DNA of 64,000 bases from Ravibacter sp964562455 (GCA_964562455.1 CAZLTN010000010.1:32166-96165); one strand, 5' to 3'; counted from the first letter of the stretch, positions 14,528 through 24,880 are shown. Numbers and translations: made by a program. Notes: generated by a model not told the origin, from the letters alone.

Positions 14528-17500
14528 ATGAAAATCCCTATACCTTATTGGGTAGGTGCAACTTTCTGCATGCTACTATTCTGTTTCTGCATAACGGCCT
14601 TCGGTCAGAACCCGACTCTTGTCAGAGGTACTGTTTACGACGCCGGTAACGAAAGCCCGCTGCCAGGCGTCAACATCGTGGTGAAGGGCTCTCAGCAAGG
14701 CACCACAACCGATACGAATGGAGAGTTCTCCATCAACGCCCCGTCCGGAGCTTCACTTACGTTTTCCTTTATAGGTTACGTAACCCAGGAAATTCCGGTC
14801 GGCTCCCAGAGCATGATTACTGTCCGGCTCGTTACCGATACGCAGGCGTTAAGTGAAATTGTGGTAACGGGATACTCCACACAGAGAAAGCAGGATATAA
14901 TCGGATCGGTCTCTGTCGTAGACATGAGTGCTGTAGGGAAAATACCGGTAGGGTCTACGACCCAAGCTTTGCAGGGACAGGCTGCAGGTGTGAATGTGAT
15001 TGCCTCAGGCGTACCCGGCAGAGAGGGGAATATCTTCATAAGAGGTATTTCCTCTTTTGGTAATTCAGCTCCCCTGATACTGATAGACGGCGTAGAAAGC
15101 AGCCTTAACAACCTGAATGCCAGCGATGTCGAATCGATCCAGATACTTAAGGACGCCGGTGCAGCATCTATTTACGGCGTGAGAGGCTCGAATGGTGTTA
15201 TTGTTGTGACTACTAAAAAAGGCAAACAGGGCGCCCCTACAGTCGAATACAGTGCCTATGCCGGTGTGCAGACACCATTAAGAGGCAACCCGTTTAATAC
15301 CATCCTCGACACGCAGGAATTTGCCCGTCTTTCGCTGATTGCCAATCCCAACAATCCCCTCTTTTCCAGGGGAATCCCGGATTACCTGTATGCCGGCCCG
15401 CAGGGCGGCGGAATCGGCTTCGAAGGAGATCCTGCAGTTAACCCGGCCCTTTACCGGTTCGACCCGACAAACCCTGCCAACAACTACCTGATCCAGAAAG
15501 TAAACAAGGCCGGAACAGACTGGTTCCACGAGTTTTTCAAACCGGCGATGCGGACCGATCACAACCTGTCGGTACAGGGAGCTACGGAAAAAGCAAATTA
15601 TTTTGTTTCGCTGGGTTACCTCAATCAACAGGGTACCGCACCTGAAACCTACGTAAAGCGTTATTCCGGACGGGTTAACACCTCATTTAAAATCGGCCGT
15701 AATATTACACTGGGGCAGAACCTTAACTTCTACTATCGTGTCAGCCCCGGATTCACTACCGACAACCAGTTTGGAAACATCGGGGAGCTGGCGCGTATGA
15801 TGCCGATTATCCCGGTACATGATATCATGGGCAATTACGGAGGAACCAGAATGGGAACCAACGTAGGAACCAACGCCAACCCTATTGCCAACCAGGAGCG
15901 TTCGGCACAAAACATGAGCAACACCTGGAATACCGTCGGCAACGTTTACCTGGAAGTAGCATTCCTGAAAGACTTCACCGCTAAGACAAGTATTGGCGGC
16001 GCTATGACCAACGCTTACGGATATTCTTTCAGCTTTACCCCCCACGAGCGGGCAGAAGGCTTCCTCAACCCTAATTCATATGCAGAAAGTGCTTCCTTCT
16101 CTAAAAGGCTCGTCTGGACCAACACCCTGAACTACAACAAAACGATCGGGAAACATACCGTCGGCGTTTTACTTGGAACAGAAGCTATCGAGAACCTGTC
16201 ACGTTCGCTGTCAGGGTCGAGACAACGGTATTTCTCCACCGATCCCAGCTATCTCACCCTTACCACCGGTACATCGAACATTGCCAACGGCAGTTCCGCT
16301 GCAGAAGACGCCCTATGGTCAATGTTCAGCCGTGTCGACTATTCTTTCAACAACAAATACCTGCTGAGCGGGACTATCCGCCGCGACGGTTCTTCCAGGT
16401 TCGGGCCGGAAAACAGGTATGGAATCTTCCCTTCGGTTTCGGCCGGCTGGAGAATTTCGGAAGAAACATTCCTGAAGGATGTACATTGGATCAACGACCT
16501 GAAACTGAGGGGCAGCCACGGTGTGCTCGGCTCCCAGAACAACGTGAACGCCGAAAACCAGTTTGACCTGTACGGCGGAACGCTTGCCAATGCATACTAT
16601 GACATCAGGGGCACAAGCAACAGTCTTGTCCAGGGATTTATCCAGACAAGAGCCGGGAACCCCCGCACCGGGTGGGAACGCAATATCGTATCCAATGCCG
16701 GGCTGGACGCGACCCTTCTGAACTACAGACTGGATGTTTCGCTTGAATACTATAAAAAATCCATCAACGGCCTGCTTTTCGGCCAGACTCTCCCCGGGAT
16801 AGCCGGAGGGGTAACACCTGCCACGATCAACATCGGCGACATTCAGAACTCCGGGCTCGACCTGTCGGCTACCTACCATGGAGGAGATCCTAACGCATTC
16901 AGCTATTCGGTAGGCGCCAATATTACTACCTATAAAAACAAAGTAGTGTCTGTGCCCGCACCGGGATACTTTGACGCGGCTTCTCACCAGCAGCTCGGGC
17001 CGATAGTCAGAAACCAGATAGGCCAGGAAGTCAGCGCATTTTATGGCTATAAAGTGATCGGTTTGTTCAAGAGCGACCAGGAAATAGCCGAAGCTCCTGC
17101 GCAGGATGGCGCCGCTCCCGGAAGATTCAGATACCAGGACACCAACAACGACAAGAAAATTACAGCAGACGACAGGACCTTCCTCGGCAGCCCGAACCCG
17201 GATTTTACATACGGCATCAACCTGTCGGCCAAATACAGACGTTTCGACCTGTCAGGTATCTTCTACGGATCGCAGGGTAACCAGGCCGTCAACGCGCTCA
17301 AGGTGCAGACCAACTTTTTCGGCACCTATGTCGGAGCTAAAAGTAACGTGCTCCGCAATGCCTGGTCGCCGGAAAATCCCAATTCGGATGTCCCGAAAAT
17401 CGAAAGCCAGAACAGTTTCAGCACCGCGGGTGTTTTCAACTCCTACTTCATGGAAGACGCCTCGTTTCTCAAGTTAAGGACGCTGATGCTCGGATATTCG

Positions 17501-17701
17501 CTTGATAACACATCGTTGCTCGAAAAAATCCGCATCAAAAAAGCACGTCTCTACCTGCAGGCCATGAACCTGTTCACCCTTACCAAATACACCGGGCTCG
17601 ACCCTGAAATCGAGGGAAGCAGCTCAAGCTTCGGGATCGACTGGTCCAACTACCCCAATAACGAACCGGTTTACCTGATCGGCGTTAACGTTTCTTTCTG
17701 A
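14528..17701 (+). CDS. SusC/RagA-type TonB-dependent outer-membrane transporter
   Basis: The ATG at 14528 (1057 residues) gives a clean signal peptide ending near ITAFGQ; the frame opens further upstream inside the operator. The mature protein has a carboxypeptidase-regulatory-like domain (VRGTVYDAGNESPLPGVNI, GEFSINAP), a TonB-box region (LSEIVVTGYSTQRKQDIIGSV), a plug with GNIFIRGISSFGNSAPLILIDG and DVESIQILKDAGAASIYGVRGSNGVIVVTTKKG, then a long beta-barrel ending in GVNVSF. SusC channels import oligosaccharides with the SusD lid encoded next. As the first gene after the GntR regulator, it probably leads the catabolic operon. Confidence 0.97.
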   Translation: MKIPIPYWVGATFCMLLFCFCITAFGQNPTLVRGTVYDAGNESPLPGVNIVVKGSQQGTTTDTNGEFSINAPSGASLTFSFIGYVTQEIPVGSQSMITVRLVTDTQALSEIVVTGYSTQRKQDIIGSVSVVDMSAVGKIPVGSTTQALQGQAAGVNVIASGVPGREGNIFIRGISSFGNSAPLILIDGVESSLNNLNASDVESIQILKDAGAASIYGVRGSNGVIVVTTKKGKQGAPTVEYSAYAGVQTPLRGNPFNTILDTQEFARLSLIANPNNPLFSRGIPDYLYAGPQGGGIGFEGDPAVNPALYRFDPTNPANNYLIQKVNKAGTDWFHEFFKPAMRTDHNLSVQGATEKANYFVSLGYLNQQGTAPETYVKRYSGRVNTSFKIGRNITLGQNLNFYYRVSPGFTTDNQFGNIGELARMMPIIPVHDIMGNYGGTRMGTNVGTNANPIANQERSAQNMSNTWNTVGNVYLEVAFLKDFTAKTSIGGAMTNAYGYSFSFTPHERAEGFLNPNSYAESASFSKRLVWTNTLNYNKTIGKHTVGVLLGTEAIENLSRSLSGSRQRYFSTDPSYLTLTTGTSNIANGSSAAEDALWSMFSRVDYSFNNKYLLSGTIRRDGSSRFGPENRYGIFPSVSAGWRISEETFLKDVHWINDLKLRGSHGVLGSQNNVNAENQFDLYGGTLANAYYDIRGTSNSLVQGFIQTRAGNPRTGWERNIVSNAGLDATLLNYRLDVSLEYYKKSINGLLFGQTLPGIAGGVTPATINIGDIQNSGLDLSATYHGGDPNAFSYSVGANITTYKNKVVSVPAPGYFDAASHQQLGPIVRNQIGQEVSAFYGYKVIGLFKSDQEIAEAPAQDGAAPGRFRYQDTNNDKKITADDRTFLGSPNPDFTYGINLSAKYRRFDLSGIFYGSQGNQAVNALKVQTNFFGTYVGAKSNVLRNAWSPENPNSDVPKIESQNSFSTAGVFNSYFMEDASFLKLRTLMLGYSLDNTSLLEKIRIKKARLYLQAMNLFTLTKYTGLDPEIEGSSSSFGIDWSNYPNNEPVYLIGVNVSF

Positions 17702-17722
17702 TAACCCCCAACACAGACCAAC

Positions 17723-19522
17723 ATGAAACTCAAAATATTTTCCATCAAAACCCTGGCTGTCCTGACAGCACTTGTGTCCTCGACTTCATGTAGCGACGAA
17801 TTCCTGGACAGGGACCCCAAGGGAGCACTTTTTTCGGGTAGCCTGGCCAATGAAGCAGGCGTAAACGGCTTACTTATCGGCGCCTATTCGCTCCTCAACC
17901 ACGGAGGAACAAGCGGCAGCGGATGGCATTCAGGTCTCTGGATCTTCGGAGGAGTGACCTCCGACGACGCTCACACCGGTACGGAAGCAGGCGCTCTGCA
18001 GCCTGTTCCCGAGTTTGAGGCCTACATCCATACTTCAGCTACAAGAGGTCTCAACGACCGCTGGAAAGTACTCTACGCGGGGGTTCAAAGGGCCAACGAT
18101 GTGCTGCGGTTGCTGCCAACAGTGGTAGGAAACAAGTCTGTCAGCGAAGCTACCGCCAAACAGATCGAAGCAGAAGCCCGGTTCTTACGAGGAGTTTACC
18201 ACCTTAACGCAGCGCTGATGTGGCGCAATATCCCTTACGTAGATGAAACAGTCAGCGCCGCCGCAGGCAATTATTTTGTCTCTAATGAAAAATCTCCCTG
18301 GCCCTCCATCGAGGCTGACTTCAGCTTCGCAGCCGACAACCTCACGGCAACCAAGTCGGAGGTAGGGCGTGCCAATCGCTGGGCAGCCAAATGCTTCCTG
18401 GTAAAATGTTACATGTTCCAGAACAAGCATGCGGAAGCCAAGCCTTTGCTTGACGACATCATTGCCAACGGGGTAACCAGCAACGGGCTGAAATACAATT
18501 TGAATGAACACTATTTTAACAATTTCCGGCCTTCTACCAAACACGGCCCGGAACAGGTGTTTGCCATTATGCACTCGGTGAATGACGGAGCCGGCGGGCA
18601 GCGCGGCACCAACCCGAGCGGCGATGCCAATGCAGGCCCGTACGGAGGCCCTTTCCCGACGTACGGCTTTTACCAGCCTTCATTTACATTTGTCAATTCA
18701 TACAAAACCGATCCTGTAACAGGTCTGCCGCTTATCGACACTTTTAATAATTCCGATATCAAACATGACCTTGGGATCCTCTCCTCACAGCCATTCGAGC
18801 CTTATACCGGCACCCTGGATTCAAGGCTGGACTGGACAGTAGGCAGAAGAGGTATCCCCTACCTTGACTGGGGGATCAACCCGGGACTGGCCTGGGTACG
18901 CCAGCAAAGTGTAGGCGGCCCCTACCTGCACATCAAATTTGCGAACCCGCAGTCGGAACCGGGCGGACGCGAAGTACAGAGCACAGCCAACACCTACAAC
19001 CTGATCAGGTTTGCAGATGTACTGCTCTGGGCGGCGGAAGTTGAAGTAGAAGTAGGATCGCTGCAGCAGGCCGAGATTTACGTAAACCGGGTGAGGGCAC
19101 GCGCCGCAAACCCGGCGACATGGGTCAAAAAATACATCGATAACAGCGACCCTTTGAAGGGTGTTACCAGTGAGCCGGCAGCCAATTACAAAGTCGGCCT
19201 CTACCAGGGTGACTTCCAGGCAAAAGGCAAAAACTTCGCAAGAGAGGCCGTCAGGTTCGAAAGGAAACTCGAACTGGGAATGGAGCACCACCGTTTCTTC
19301 GACCTTCAGCGATATGACCTGGCAGAAAAAGGTTATATGGCGAAAACACTGAATGCCTACATTCAGCACGAGGTAAATATCCCCAACTTCAACCACTACT
19401 ATATGGTCGGCGCCAAGTTCACGGAGGGCAAAAACGAACTATACCCGATTCCGCTTGAACAGATTGACCTGAGTGTAAGCAACGGAGAAAAGACACTCAA
19501 ACAAAATCCCAGCTACAATTAA
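17723..19522 (+). CDS. SusD/RagB-type surface glycan-binding lipoprotein
   Basis: This 599-residue protein has a lipobox ending at Cys23 (STSC), then the typical SusD opening CSDEFLDRDPKG. TPR-like helices follow (ARFLRGVYHLNAALMW, WAAKCFLVKCYMFQNKHAEAKPLLDDII), as does the C-terminal RagB region (IRFADVLLWAAEVEVEVG, YVNRVRARA, ELGMEHHRFFDLQRYDL, NELYPIPLEQIDLS). It forms a complex with the SusC protein encoded 21 bases upstream and binds the glycan at the cell surface. It is slightly longer than many SusD proteins, with a loop insertion between residues ~290 and 380. Confidence 0.96.
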   Translation: MKLKIFSIKTLAVLTALVSSTSCSDEFLDRDPKGALFSGSLANEAGVNGLLIGAYSLLNHGGTSGSGWHSGLWIFGGVTSDDAHTGTEAGALQPVPEFEAYIHTSATRGLNDRWKVLYAGVQRANDVLRLLPTVVGNKSVSEATAKQIEAEARFLRGVYHLNAALMWRNIPYVDETVSAAAGNYFVSNEKSPWPSIEADFSFAADNLTATKSEVGRANRWAAKCFLVKCYMFQNKHAEAKPLLDDIIANGVTSNGLKYNLNEHYFNNFRPSTKHGPEQVFAIMHSVNDGAGGQRGTNPSGDANAGPYGGPFPTYGFYQPSFTFVNSYKTDPVTGLPLIDTFNNSDIKHDLGILSSQPFEPYTGTLDSRLDWTVGRRGIPYLDWGINPGLAWVRQQSVGGPYLHIKFANPQSEPGGREVQSTANTYNLIRFADVLLWAAEVEVEVGSLQQAEIYVNRVRARAANPATWVKKYIDNSDPLKGVTSEPAANYKVGLYQGDFQAKGKNFAREAVRFERKLELGMEHHRFFDLQRYDLAEKGYMAKTLNAYIQHEVNIPNFNHYYMVGAKFTEGKNELYPIPLEQIDLSVSNGEKTLKQNPSYN

Positions 19523-19605
19523 TACCCGAAAGGCGCTATTTTCAGTATATTCATTGTAGTATTAACAGATACAATATTGTGGTTTTAATCTAACCCATTT
19601 ATAAA

Positions 19606-20820
19606 ATGCAACCCAACAACCCGGATCGCCGCAAATTCCTCCAATCTCTTGGTCTCGGCAGTGCAGCCGTTACCCTGCTTATGACAGGCTGTACCGAAAA
19701 ACCAAAATCCGAACAAGAAAAGGAAGTCATTCAGGGATTTGAAAAAACTGTCGAGAATAAAAGCACCAAAGTCTGGACACCCGTTTCAGATCGTAAGGTA
19801 AAAGTGGGGCTGATCGGCTATGGCGTATGCAAGTTTGCCGCAGCTTTCGAATTTCAGAACCACCCTAACGTGGAGATCGTCGCGGTAAGTGACCTTGACC
19901 CTGATCGCTGTAAGGAGCTGGCAAAAGTGGTCAAATGCCAAAAGACCTATCCGTCGCTCGAGGAACTGGTAAAGGACGACAATATAGAGGCGGTATTTAT
20001 TGCTACCGATGCGCCAAGCCATGCGAAGCATACCGTCCTGGCACTGCAGCACGGTAAGCACGTCGCCTGCGCCGTACCGGCTGCCTTCGGCTCCCTTGAA
20101 GAAGCCGATCAGGTGTATGAAGCTGTAAAAAAGAGCGGTCTGAAGTACATGATGTATGAAACGTCTATGTTCCGTGACGATCTTTATGCCATGCGCCAGT
20201 TGTACAAATCCGGGCATCTTGGCCGGCTCGTCTACTCGGAAGGTGAATATTACCATTATATGGATGTACCGATCGACTCCTACAAAGGTTGGCGCATCGG
20301 TCTTCCGCCGCAGTTCTACCCCACCCATTCCAACGCCTACCACCTGGGTATCAATGACGGTTCTTTCATCGAAGTGTCTTGTATGGGAATCCCCAGTGTC
20401 GTCGATCATCTGAAACCCGCCAACAATCGCTATAAAAATCCCTTCGGAACAGAAATCGCGCTTTTTCGCGCCGGTGACGGAGGCATGTCAAGGATGGCGG
20501 TAAGCTGGGACACTCCCGGAGATCACGGCGAAAGGGGGCGTGTGAGAGGAGACAAAGGATCGTTTTACGGAAAATTTGAGGGTCTCGACAAAAACATCCC
20601 CGACACGGAACGTCCTCCGCTGCCTCCTGGTATGGACGCAGGAGGTCACGGCGGATCGCACGGCAGGCTGACCGACGAGTTCATCTCGGCCATTCTCCAG
20701 GACCGGACTCCTCTTGTAAACGTAGCGCTGGCGCTCAATATGACCGTCTCGGGGATCGTTGCCCACCAGTCTGCGCTGAAAAACGGTGAATTGTTAAAAA
20801 TCCCCCAGTATACCCTTTAA
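19606..20820 (+). CDS. Exported Gfo/Idh/MocA family protein, Tat lipoprotein, GH109-like motifs
   Basis: This 404-residue protein has a twin-arginine signal (RRKFLQSLGLGSAAVTLLM) followed by a possible lipobox TGC, so it should be folded with its cofactor and exported to the periplasm. The Rossmann motif is VGLIGYGVCKFA. Where ordinary dehydrogenases have EKP, this one has A156-V-P. It carries QFYPTH (Tyr238 to His241) and GGHGGSHGRLTDEF, motifs shared with the GH109 protein of this cluster. GH109 enzymes are NAD-dependent glycosidases that work by transient oxidation. I infer a periplasmic redox-assisted lyase or glycosidase rather than a plain dehydrogenase; the substrate is unknown. Confidence 0.9.
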   Translation: MQPNNPDRRKFLQSLGLGSAAVTLLMTGCTEKPKSEQEKEVIQGFEKTVENKSTKVWTPVSDRKVKVGLIGYGVCKFAAAFEFQNHPNVEIVAVSDLDPDRCKELAKVVKCQKTYPSLEELVKDDNIEAVFIATDAPSHAKHTVLALQHGKHVACAVPAAFGSLEEADQVYEAVKKSGLKYMMYETSMFRDDLYAMRQLYKSGHLGRLVYSEGEYYHYMDVPIDSYKGWRIGLPPQFYPTHSNAYHLGINDGSFIEVSCMGIPSVVDHLKPANNRYKNPFGTEIALFRAGDGGMSRMAVSWDTPGDHGERGRVRGDKGSFYGKFEGLDKNIPDTERPPLPPGMDAGGHGGSHGRLTDEFISAILQDRTPLVNVALALNMTVSGIVAHQSALKNGELLKIPQYTL

Positions 20821-20840
20821 CCGGGATCGATTATTCAGAT

Positions 20841-22052
20841 ATGGATCACTTATTTAACCGACGTAAATTCCTGACTTTGGCAGGAGCTGCTTCAGCAGCC
20901 ATTGTCTCGCCGCGGTTTGCATTTGCAGCTCCTTTTACCTCCGACCGTAAGCTCAGAGTGGGCGTGGTAGGCGGCCGGTTCGGCCTTGGCTTTTATTTCA
21001 ACGAGCACCCCAATTGTATCGTAGAGGCGGTAAGCGACCTTTTACCCGAGCGCAGGCAGGCGCTTATGAAGACCTACAAGTGCGAAAAGTCCTACGAGTC
21101 GCTGGAAAAGCTGCTGAAAGACCCGAAAATAGAGGCGGTAGCCCTGTTCACTCCTGCTCCCGACCATGCCCGGCATGTCATTCAATCGCTCAATGCAGGC
21201 AAGCACGTGCTTTGCGCAGTGCCTGCCGCAATGAGTATCCAGGAATGCTACGAAGTGCTCGAAGCCGTACAGCGCACGGGCCTGACTTATATGATGGCCG
21301 AAACTTCGGTTTACCGTCAGGATACCATTTCAGCAAAAAAAATGTTTAAGGAGGGTAAATTCGGCACCATCTTCAGCAGTGCGGCCCAGTATTACCATCC
21401 TGGTCTCGAAGTGCTGTATTTTGAAAAAAACGGCAAGCCTACCTGGCGGCATGGGCTTCCGCCGATGCTCTATCCTACCCACACCACTGCCTTCCTGATA
21501 GCGGTAACCGGAGAAAGGCTTACGCACGTAACCTGCCAGGGGTGGGGCGACGATAGCCCGATACTGAAAGGCAATCCGTACAAAAATCCCTTCTGGAACG
21601 AGACTGCCTTTTTCAAAACCAATCTCGGCCACGCTTTCACCGGCGAAGTATGCTGGAAAGGCGCGCTGGTAGGTTGCGAACGCGGCGAGTGGCACGGCGA
21701 TAAAATGAGCTTCTATGCGGGCTACAAAGGAGTCGACGTGCACCAGGTGCACGCTACCGAAAAAGAAGGGACTGACGACGGCGGATTCAAGATCGCCGAG
21801 CCCGAGATGACGCCGTATAAACAGACCCTATGGTGGCAAACCGACGCACTGCCCGCTCCCATGCGCCATAACAGCGGCCACGGCGGAAGCCATACGTTTA
21901 TCACGCACGAATGGATCGATTCTATCATAAACAACCGGGTACCGGAGGTCAACATCTACGAAGCCCTTGCCTATACCGCTCCCGGTATTATCGCCCACCA
22001 GTCGGCGCTGAATGGTGGAGAATATCTTAGAATACCAAATTTTGACAAATAA
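20841..22052 (+). CDS. Exported Gfo/Idh/MocA family protein, Tat signal, GH109-like motifs
   Basis: This 403-residue protein follows the previous paralog by 20 bases and begins with a Tat signal (NRRKFLTLAGAASAAIVSP, likely cut after FAFA). The nucleotide site is VGVVGGRFGLGF, slightly unusual for a GxGxxG motif. EKP is replaced by A126-V-P. MLYPTH (Tyr211 to His214) and SGHGGSHTFITHEW parallel the GH109 protein. Two consecutive exported paralogs suggest two related steps or linkages, or a heteromer. Its substrate is unknown, but its place after SusCD indicates it acts on the imported glycan. Confidence 0.9.
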   Translation: MDHLFNRRKFLTLAGAASAAIVSPRFAFAAPFTSDRKLRVGVVGGRFGLGFYFNEHPNCIVEAVSDLLPERRQALMKTYKCEKSYESLEKLLKDPKIEAVALFTPAPDHARHVIQSLNAGKHVLCAVPAAMSIQECYEVLEAVQRTGLTYMMAETSVYRQDTISAKKMFKEGKFGTIFSSAAQYYHPGLEVLYFEKNGKPTWRHGLPPMLYPTHTTAFLIAVTGERLTHVTCQGWGDDSPILKGNPYKNPFWNETAFFKTNLGHAFTGEVCWKGALVGCERGEWHGDKMSFYAGYKGVDVHQVHATEKEGTDDGGFKIAEPEMTPYKQTLWWQTDALPAPMRHNSGHGGSHTFITHEWIDSIINNRVPEVNIYEALAYTAPGIIAHQSALNGGEYLRIPNFDK

Positions 22053-22122
22053 AGAAGTGACTATTCCTAAACCTATCTGACAAGAGAAATATCCGCTTTC
22101 AATTACCAACTTACACAGTATT

Positions 22123-23475
22123 ATGAACAAAACATGGCCGCAATCTTCCGAGCTGTTAAAACAAAATGAAAAATGGATACCCGGAGGGGTTGTTTCCCTC
22201 AACCGTAAATCCGATCCCAATATCTGCTTTGCAAAAGGACAGGGAAGTCATGCCTGGGACCTGGAAGGGAACCGCTACATAGACTACCAGGCCGGTTTTG
22301 CCGCCTCCTTTCTCGGCCATAACGACCCCGATGTGAACAATGCCGTACAGGAAACACTGGCATCGGGCAGCATTCTGATGGGCGCCGGCCCGACCGATAT
22401 CGAAGGACGCTTCGCAGAGCTCTTCTGTCAGTCGGTACCTACCGCCGAAAGCATCCAGATCACGACCACCGGATCGGAAGCTACCTACCACGCCATCCGT
22501 CTGGCAAGAGCCATTACCGGCCGGGATCATGTCATCGTAATGCAGGGTGGCTATAACGGCTGGCACAACGACGTATCATGCAATGTTATCAGCGCCCTCC
22601 AGGATATCGGGGAGCGGGTAAGCCCCGGGGAATATCCTTTCGATGCCGGATCTGCAGGGATCCCGGCAGTTCACAAGTCGCTTGTGCATATAATCAACTT
22701 TAACGATCTCGAATCGGTAGAATACGTCATCAGCCGCTATCCTGTAGCCTGTATCATCCTGGAGCCGATCCTTCAGAATATCGGTATCGTGAAACCACTG
22801 CCAGGTTATCTTGAATCGCTTCGTAAGCTGGCTGACGACAATGGCTTCCTGCTCGTTTTCGATGAAGTAAAAACCGGCTTCCGGCACGCTTTGGGCGGGT
22901 ACCAGAGTATTTGCGGCGTAACGCCCGACCTGAGCACATTCGGCAAGGCAGTAGCTAACGGGTATCCCCTGGGTGTAATTGCAGGAAAGAAAAAATACAT
23001 GGATTACTTTATTCATCCTGAAAAGTCAAAAAGGGTGCTGATTGCCGGTACTTTCAACGCTTTCCCCCTTACTACGGCAGCTGCAATTGCCACCATCGAA
23101 AAGCTGGCTTCGCCTGAACACAACGTCTATCAGCATGTTTACGAATTGGGACAAATGATGGAGGACGGGCTGAATGACATTTTTTCTTCTTTCGATATTC
23201 CCTTTCATGTAGCGCGCGAAGGCTCCGCTTTCTGCGCCTACTTTATGGATCATGCCCCTGTTGACTACCACGATGTGCTTAAAAACCACGACTTCGGCTT
23301 TGACAGGAAATACAGGCTGGAGCTGATCGAAAAAGGGATTTTCAATTTCCCGCTGCCGATCAAGCAGGGAAGCATCTCTTTTGCCCATTCGAAAGCTGAT
23401 ATCGAGGAAACGCTCGATAAAACCAAAGAGGTGGTCGGATGCCTGCTGGAGGGTAAAACTGTTGCAAGCGCATAA
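22123..23475 (+). CDS. Class III PLP aminotransferase, glutamate-1-semialdehyde aminomutase-like
   Basis: This 450-residue cytosolic enzyme has the fold-type I features of the GSA aminomutase branch: ITTTGSEATYHAIRLARA (phosphate loop), GYNGWHND, FDEVKTGFR (the Asp that contacts the pyridine nitrogen) and the PLP lysine Lys275 in STFGKAVANGYPLG. A true hemL normally lies with heme genes; here the gene is inside a sugar-utilisation operon, 70 bases after a Gfo/Idh/MocA gene and 3 bases before an enolase-superfamily dehydratase. It more likely transaminates a sugar-derived ketone or an amino sugar or cyclitol (inference). Confidence 0.88.
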   Translation: MNKTWPQSSELLKQNEKWIPGGVVSLNRKSDPNICFAKGQGSHAWDLEGNRYIDYQAGFAASFLGHNDPDVNNAVQETLASGSILMGAGPTDIEGRFAELFCQSVPTAESIQITTTGSEATYHAIRLARAITGRDHVIVMQGGYNGWHNDVSCNVISALQDIGERVSPGEYPFDAGSAGIPAVHKSLVHIINFNDLESVEYVISRYPVACIILEPILQNIGIVKPLPGYLESLRKLADDNGFLLVFDEVKTGFRHALGGYQSICGVTPDLSTFGKAVANGYPLGVIAGKKKYMDYFIHPEKSKRVLIAGTFNAFPLTTAAAIATIEKLASPEHNVYQHVYELGQMMEDGLNDIFSSFDIPFHVAREGSAFCAYFMDHAPVDYHDVLKNHDFGFDRKYRLELIEKGIFNFPLPIKQGSISFAHSKADIEETLDKTKEVVGCLLEGKTVASA

Positions 23476-23478
23476 TCT

Positions 23479-24657
23479 ATGAAGATCACCTCCATAGAAA
23501 CAAAGATCTGTCACGCACGTATGCGTAACTGGATTTTTGTGAAGGTAAACACCGATCAACCCGGCCTTTGGGGTTGGGGAGAGGCGACGCTCGAATGGCA
23601 CACACGTGCCGTAGCGGGCGCTATCGAGGACATTTCGACACTCCTGATCGGCGAAGACCCGCGACGTATCGAGCATCTCTGGCAGATGATGTACCGCCAG
23701 CATTTCTGGCACGGCAACGGCATTGTAAGAGGTACGGCCATCAGCGGCATCGATATCGCGCTCTGGGATATCGCCGGAAAAATTCACGGTGTGCCCTGCC
23801 ATGAGCTATGGGGTGGAAGGGTCAGGGATTATATCCGGCTCTATTGCCACCTCGGGGGCGGAAAAATGGAAGATTTCTACGAAACAGGCCGCAATGATGC
23901 CAAACGATTCGGTGAGTTGGCGCAGCAGGCTGTGGAGGAAGGATTTACCGCTTTCAAGTCAATGGCTGTGCCTGAAACCATGTCTCTCGAAGGGCTTCGC
24001 CCTATCCGGTATGCCGAAGCCTGTGTAGCGGCTATGCGCGAAGCGGTAGGCGACGATATCGACATCATGGTCGACTGCCATGCCCGCCCTTCGCCGCGAA
24101 TGGGCATGATGTTTGCAAAAGCGCTGGAGCCTTATGGGTTATACTTCTTTGAAGAACCGTGCTGGCCTGAAACGATGGAAGACATCGCTTTGATCCAGAG
24201 GGCGGTCAATACCCCGATCGCTACCGGTGAGCGGCTGATCAGCATCCATGCTTTCCGGGAGCTCTTTGAAAAGAGGGCAGCCAGCGTCATTCAACCCGAC
24301 ATTACGCATTGCGGCGGCCTGACCGAGGTCAGGCGCATCGCTGCGATGGCGGAAGCTTACAGGGTTTCGGTAGCCCCGCATAACCCGCAGGGGCCGGTCA
24401 GCACTGCGGCTTCTATCGAATTCGGCTTCTCGGCGCCTTCATATATCATCTGCGAAAGCGTACACAGCGATGTACCGTGGAGGCAGGATGTAGTGCAGGA
24501 GGGATTTTCTGTGGAGAAAGAAGGCCGGATCGTCAGGCCGAATACGCGTCCGGGGCTCGGTATCGAGATCAACGAAGACGAAGTCCGTAAACATCCTTTC
24601 CAGCAGGAAGTACTCCAACGCTCGTTCTACAGGGACGGCAGCGTCGGCGACTGGTAA
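23479..24657 (+). CDS. Enolase-superfamily dehydratase (mandelate racemase/DgoD-like)
   Basis: This 392-residue enzyme has the capping domain followed by a modified TIM barrel. The metal ligands are visible: Asp199 (VDCHAR), Glu225 (FEEP) and Glu251 (TGERL). His201 directly after the first ligand and His301 (APHNPQG) fit the acid/base pattern of sugar-acid dehydratases such as D-galactonate and mannonate dehydratase. Such enzymes convert aldonic acids to 2-keto-3-deoxy acids. Its start is 3 bases after the aminotransferase stop, so the two are co-translated. The precise sugar acid cannot be named. Confidence 0.9.
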   Translation: MKITSIETKICHARMRNWIFVKVNTDQPGLWGWGEATLEWHTRAVAGAIEDISTLLIGEDPRRIEHLWQMMYRQHFWHGNGIVRGTAISGIDIALWDIAGKIHGVPCHELWGGRVRDYIRLYCHLGGGKMEDFYETGRNDAKRFGELAQQAVEEGFTAFKSMAVPETMSLEGLRPIRYAEACVAAMREAVGDDIDIMVDCHARPSPRMGMMFAKALEPYGLYFFEEPCWPETMEDIALIQRAVNTPIATGERLISIHAFRELFEKRAASVIQPDITHCGGLTEVRRIAAMAEAYRVSVAPHNPQGPVSTAASIEFGFSAPSYIICESVHSDVPWRQDVVQEGFSVEKEGRIVRPNTRPGLGIEINEDEVRKHPFQQEVLQRSFYRDGSVGDW

Positions 24658-24665
24658 TTCACAGA

Positions 24666-24868
24666 GGGTGTCTAAAAAGATAGTCCGATGTGCCGTCAGG
24701 CACTACCCGTATATAGAAAAAAGGAAACCGATGCGACGGCATGCCCCGTACGGGGCTACCCGACAGATAAACGGACGTTCGATAGATAGGTAGCCCCTGA
24801 TGGGGCATAAAGAAGGCTTCAAAAGGTTATTTGGCCACATGGTATATTAAAGAACTTTTTAGACAGCC
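24666..24868. mobile_element. MITE-like element with 14-bp terminal inverted repeats
   Basis: GGGTGTCTAAAAAG (24666-24679) and CTTTTTAGACAGCC (24855-24868) are inverted copies with one mismatch. They bound about 200 bases with no gene. The interior holds the perfect palindrome GCCCCGTACGGGGC and another stem GCCCCTGATGGGGC. The end sequence resembles insertion-sequence termini, so a nonautonomous element is likely; no target duplication is obvious. It fills most of the 291-base gap before the SDR gene. Confidence 0.6.
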
Positions 24869-24880
24869 TCGCTATATTTC

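Noticed and set aside
22123..23475. Calling the aminotransferase hemL (heme biosynthesis)
   Set aside because: The context is a sugar operon with dehydratase coupling, and no other heme genes are near. The fold is right but the role is probably different.
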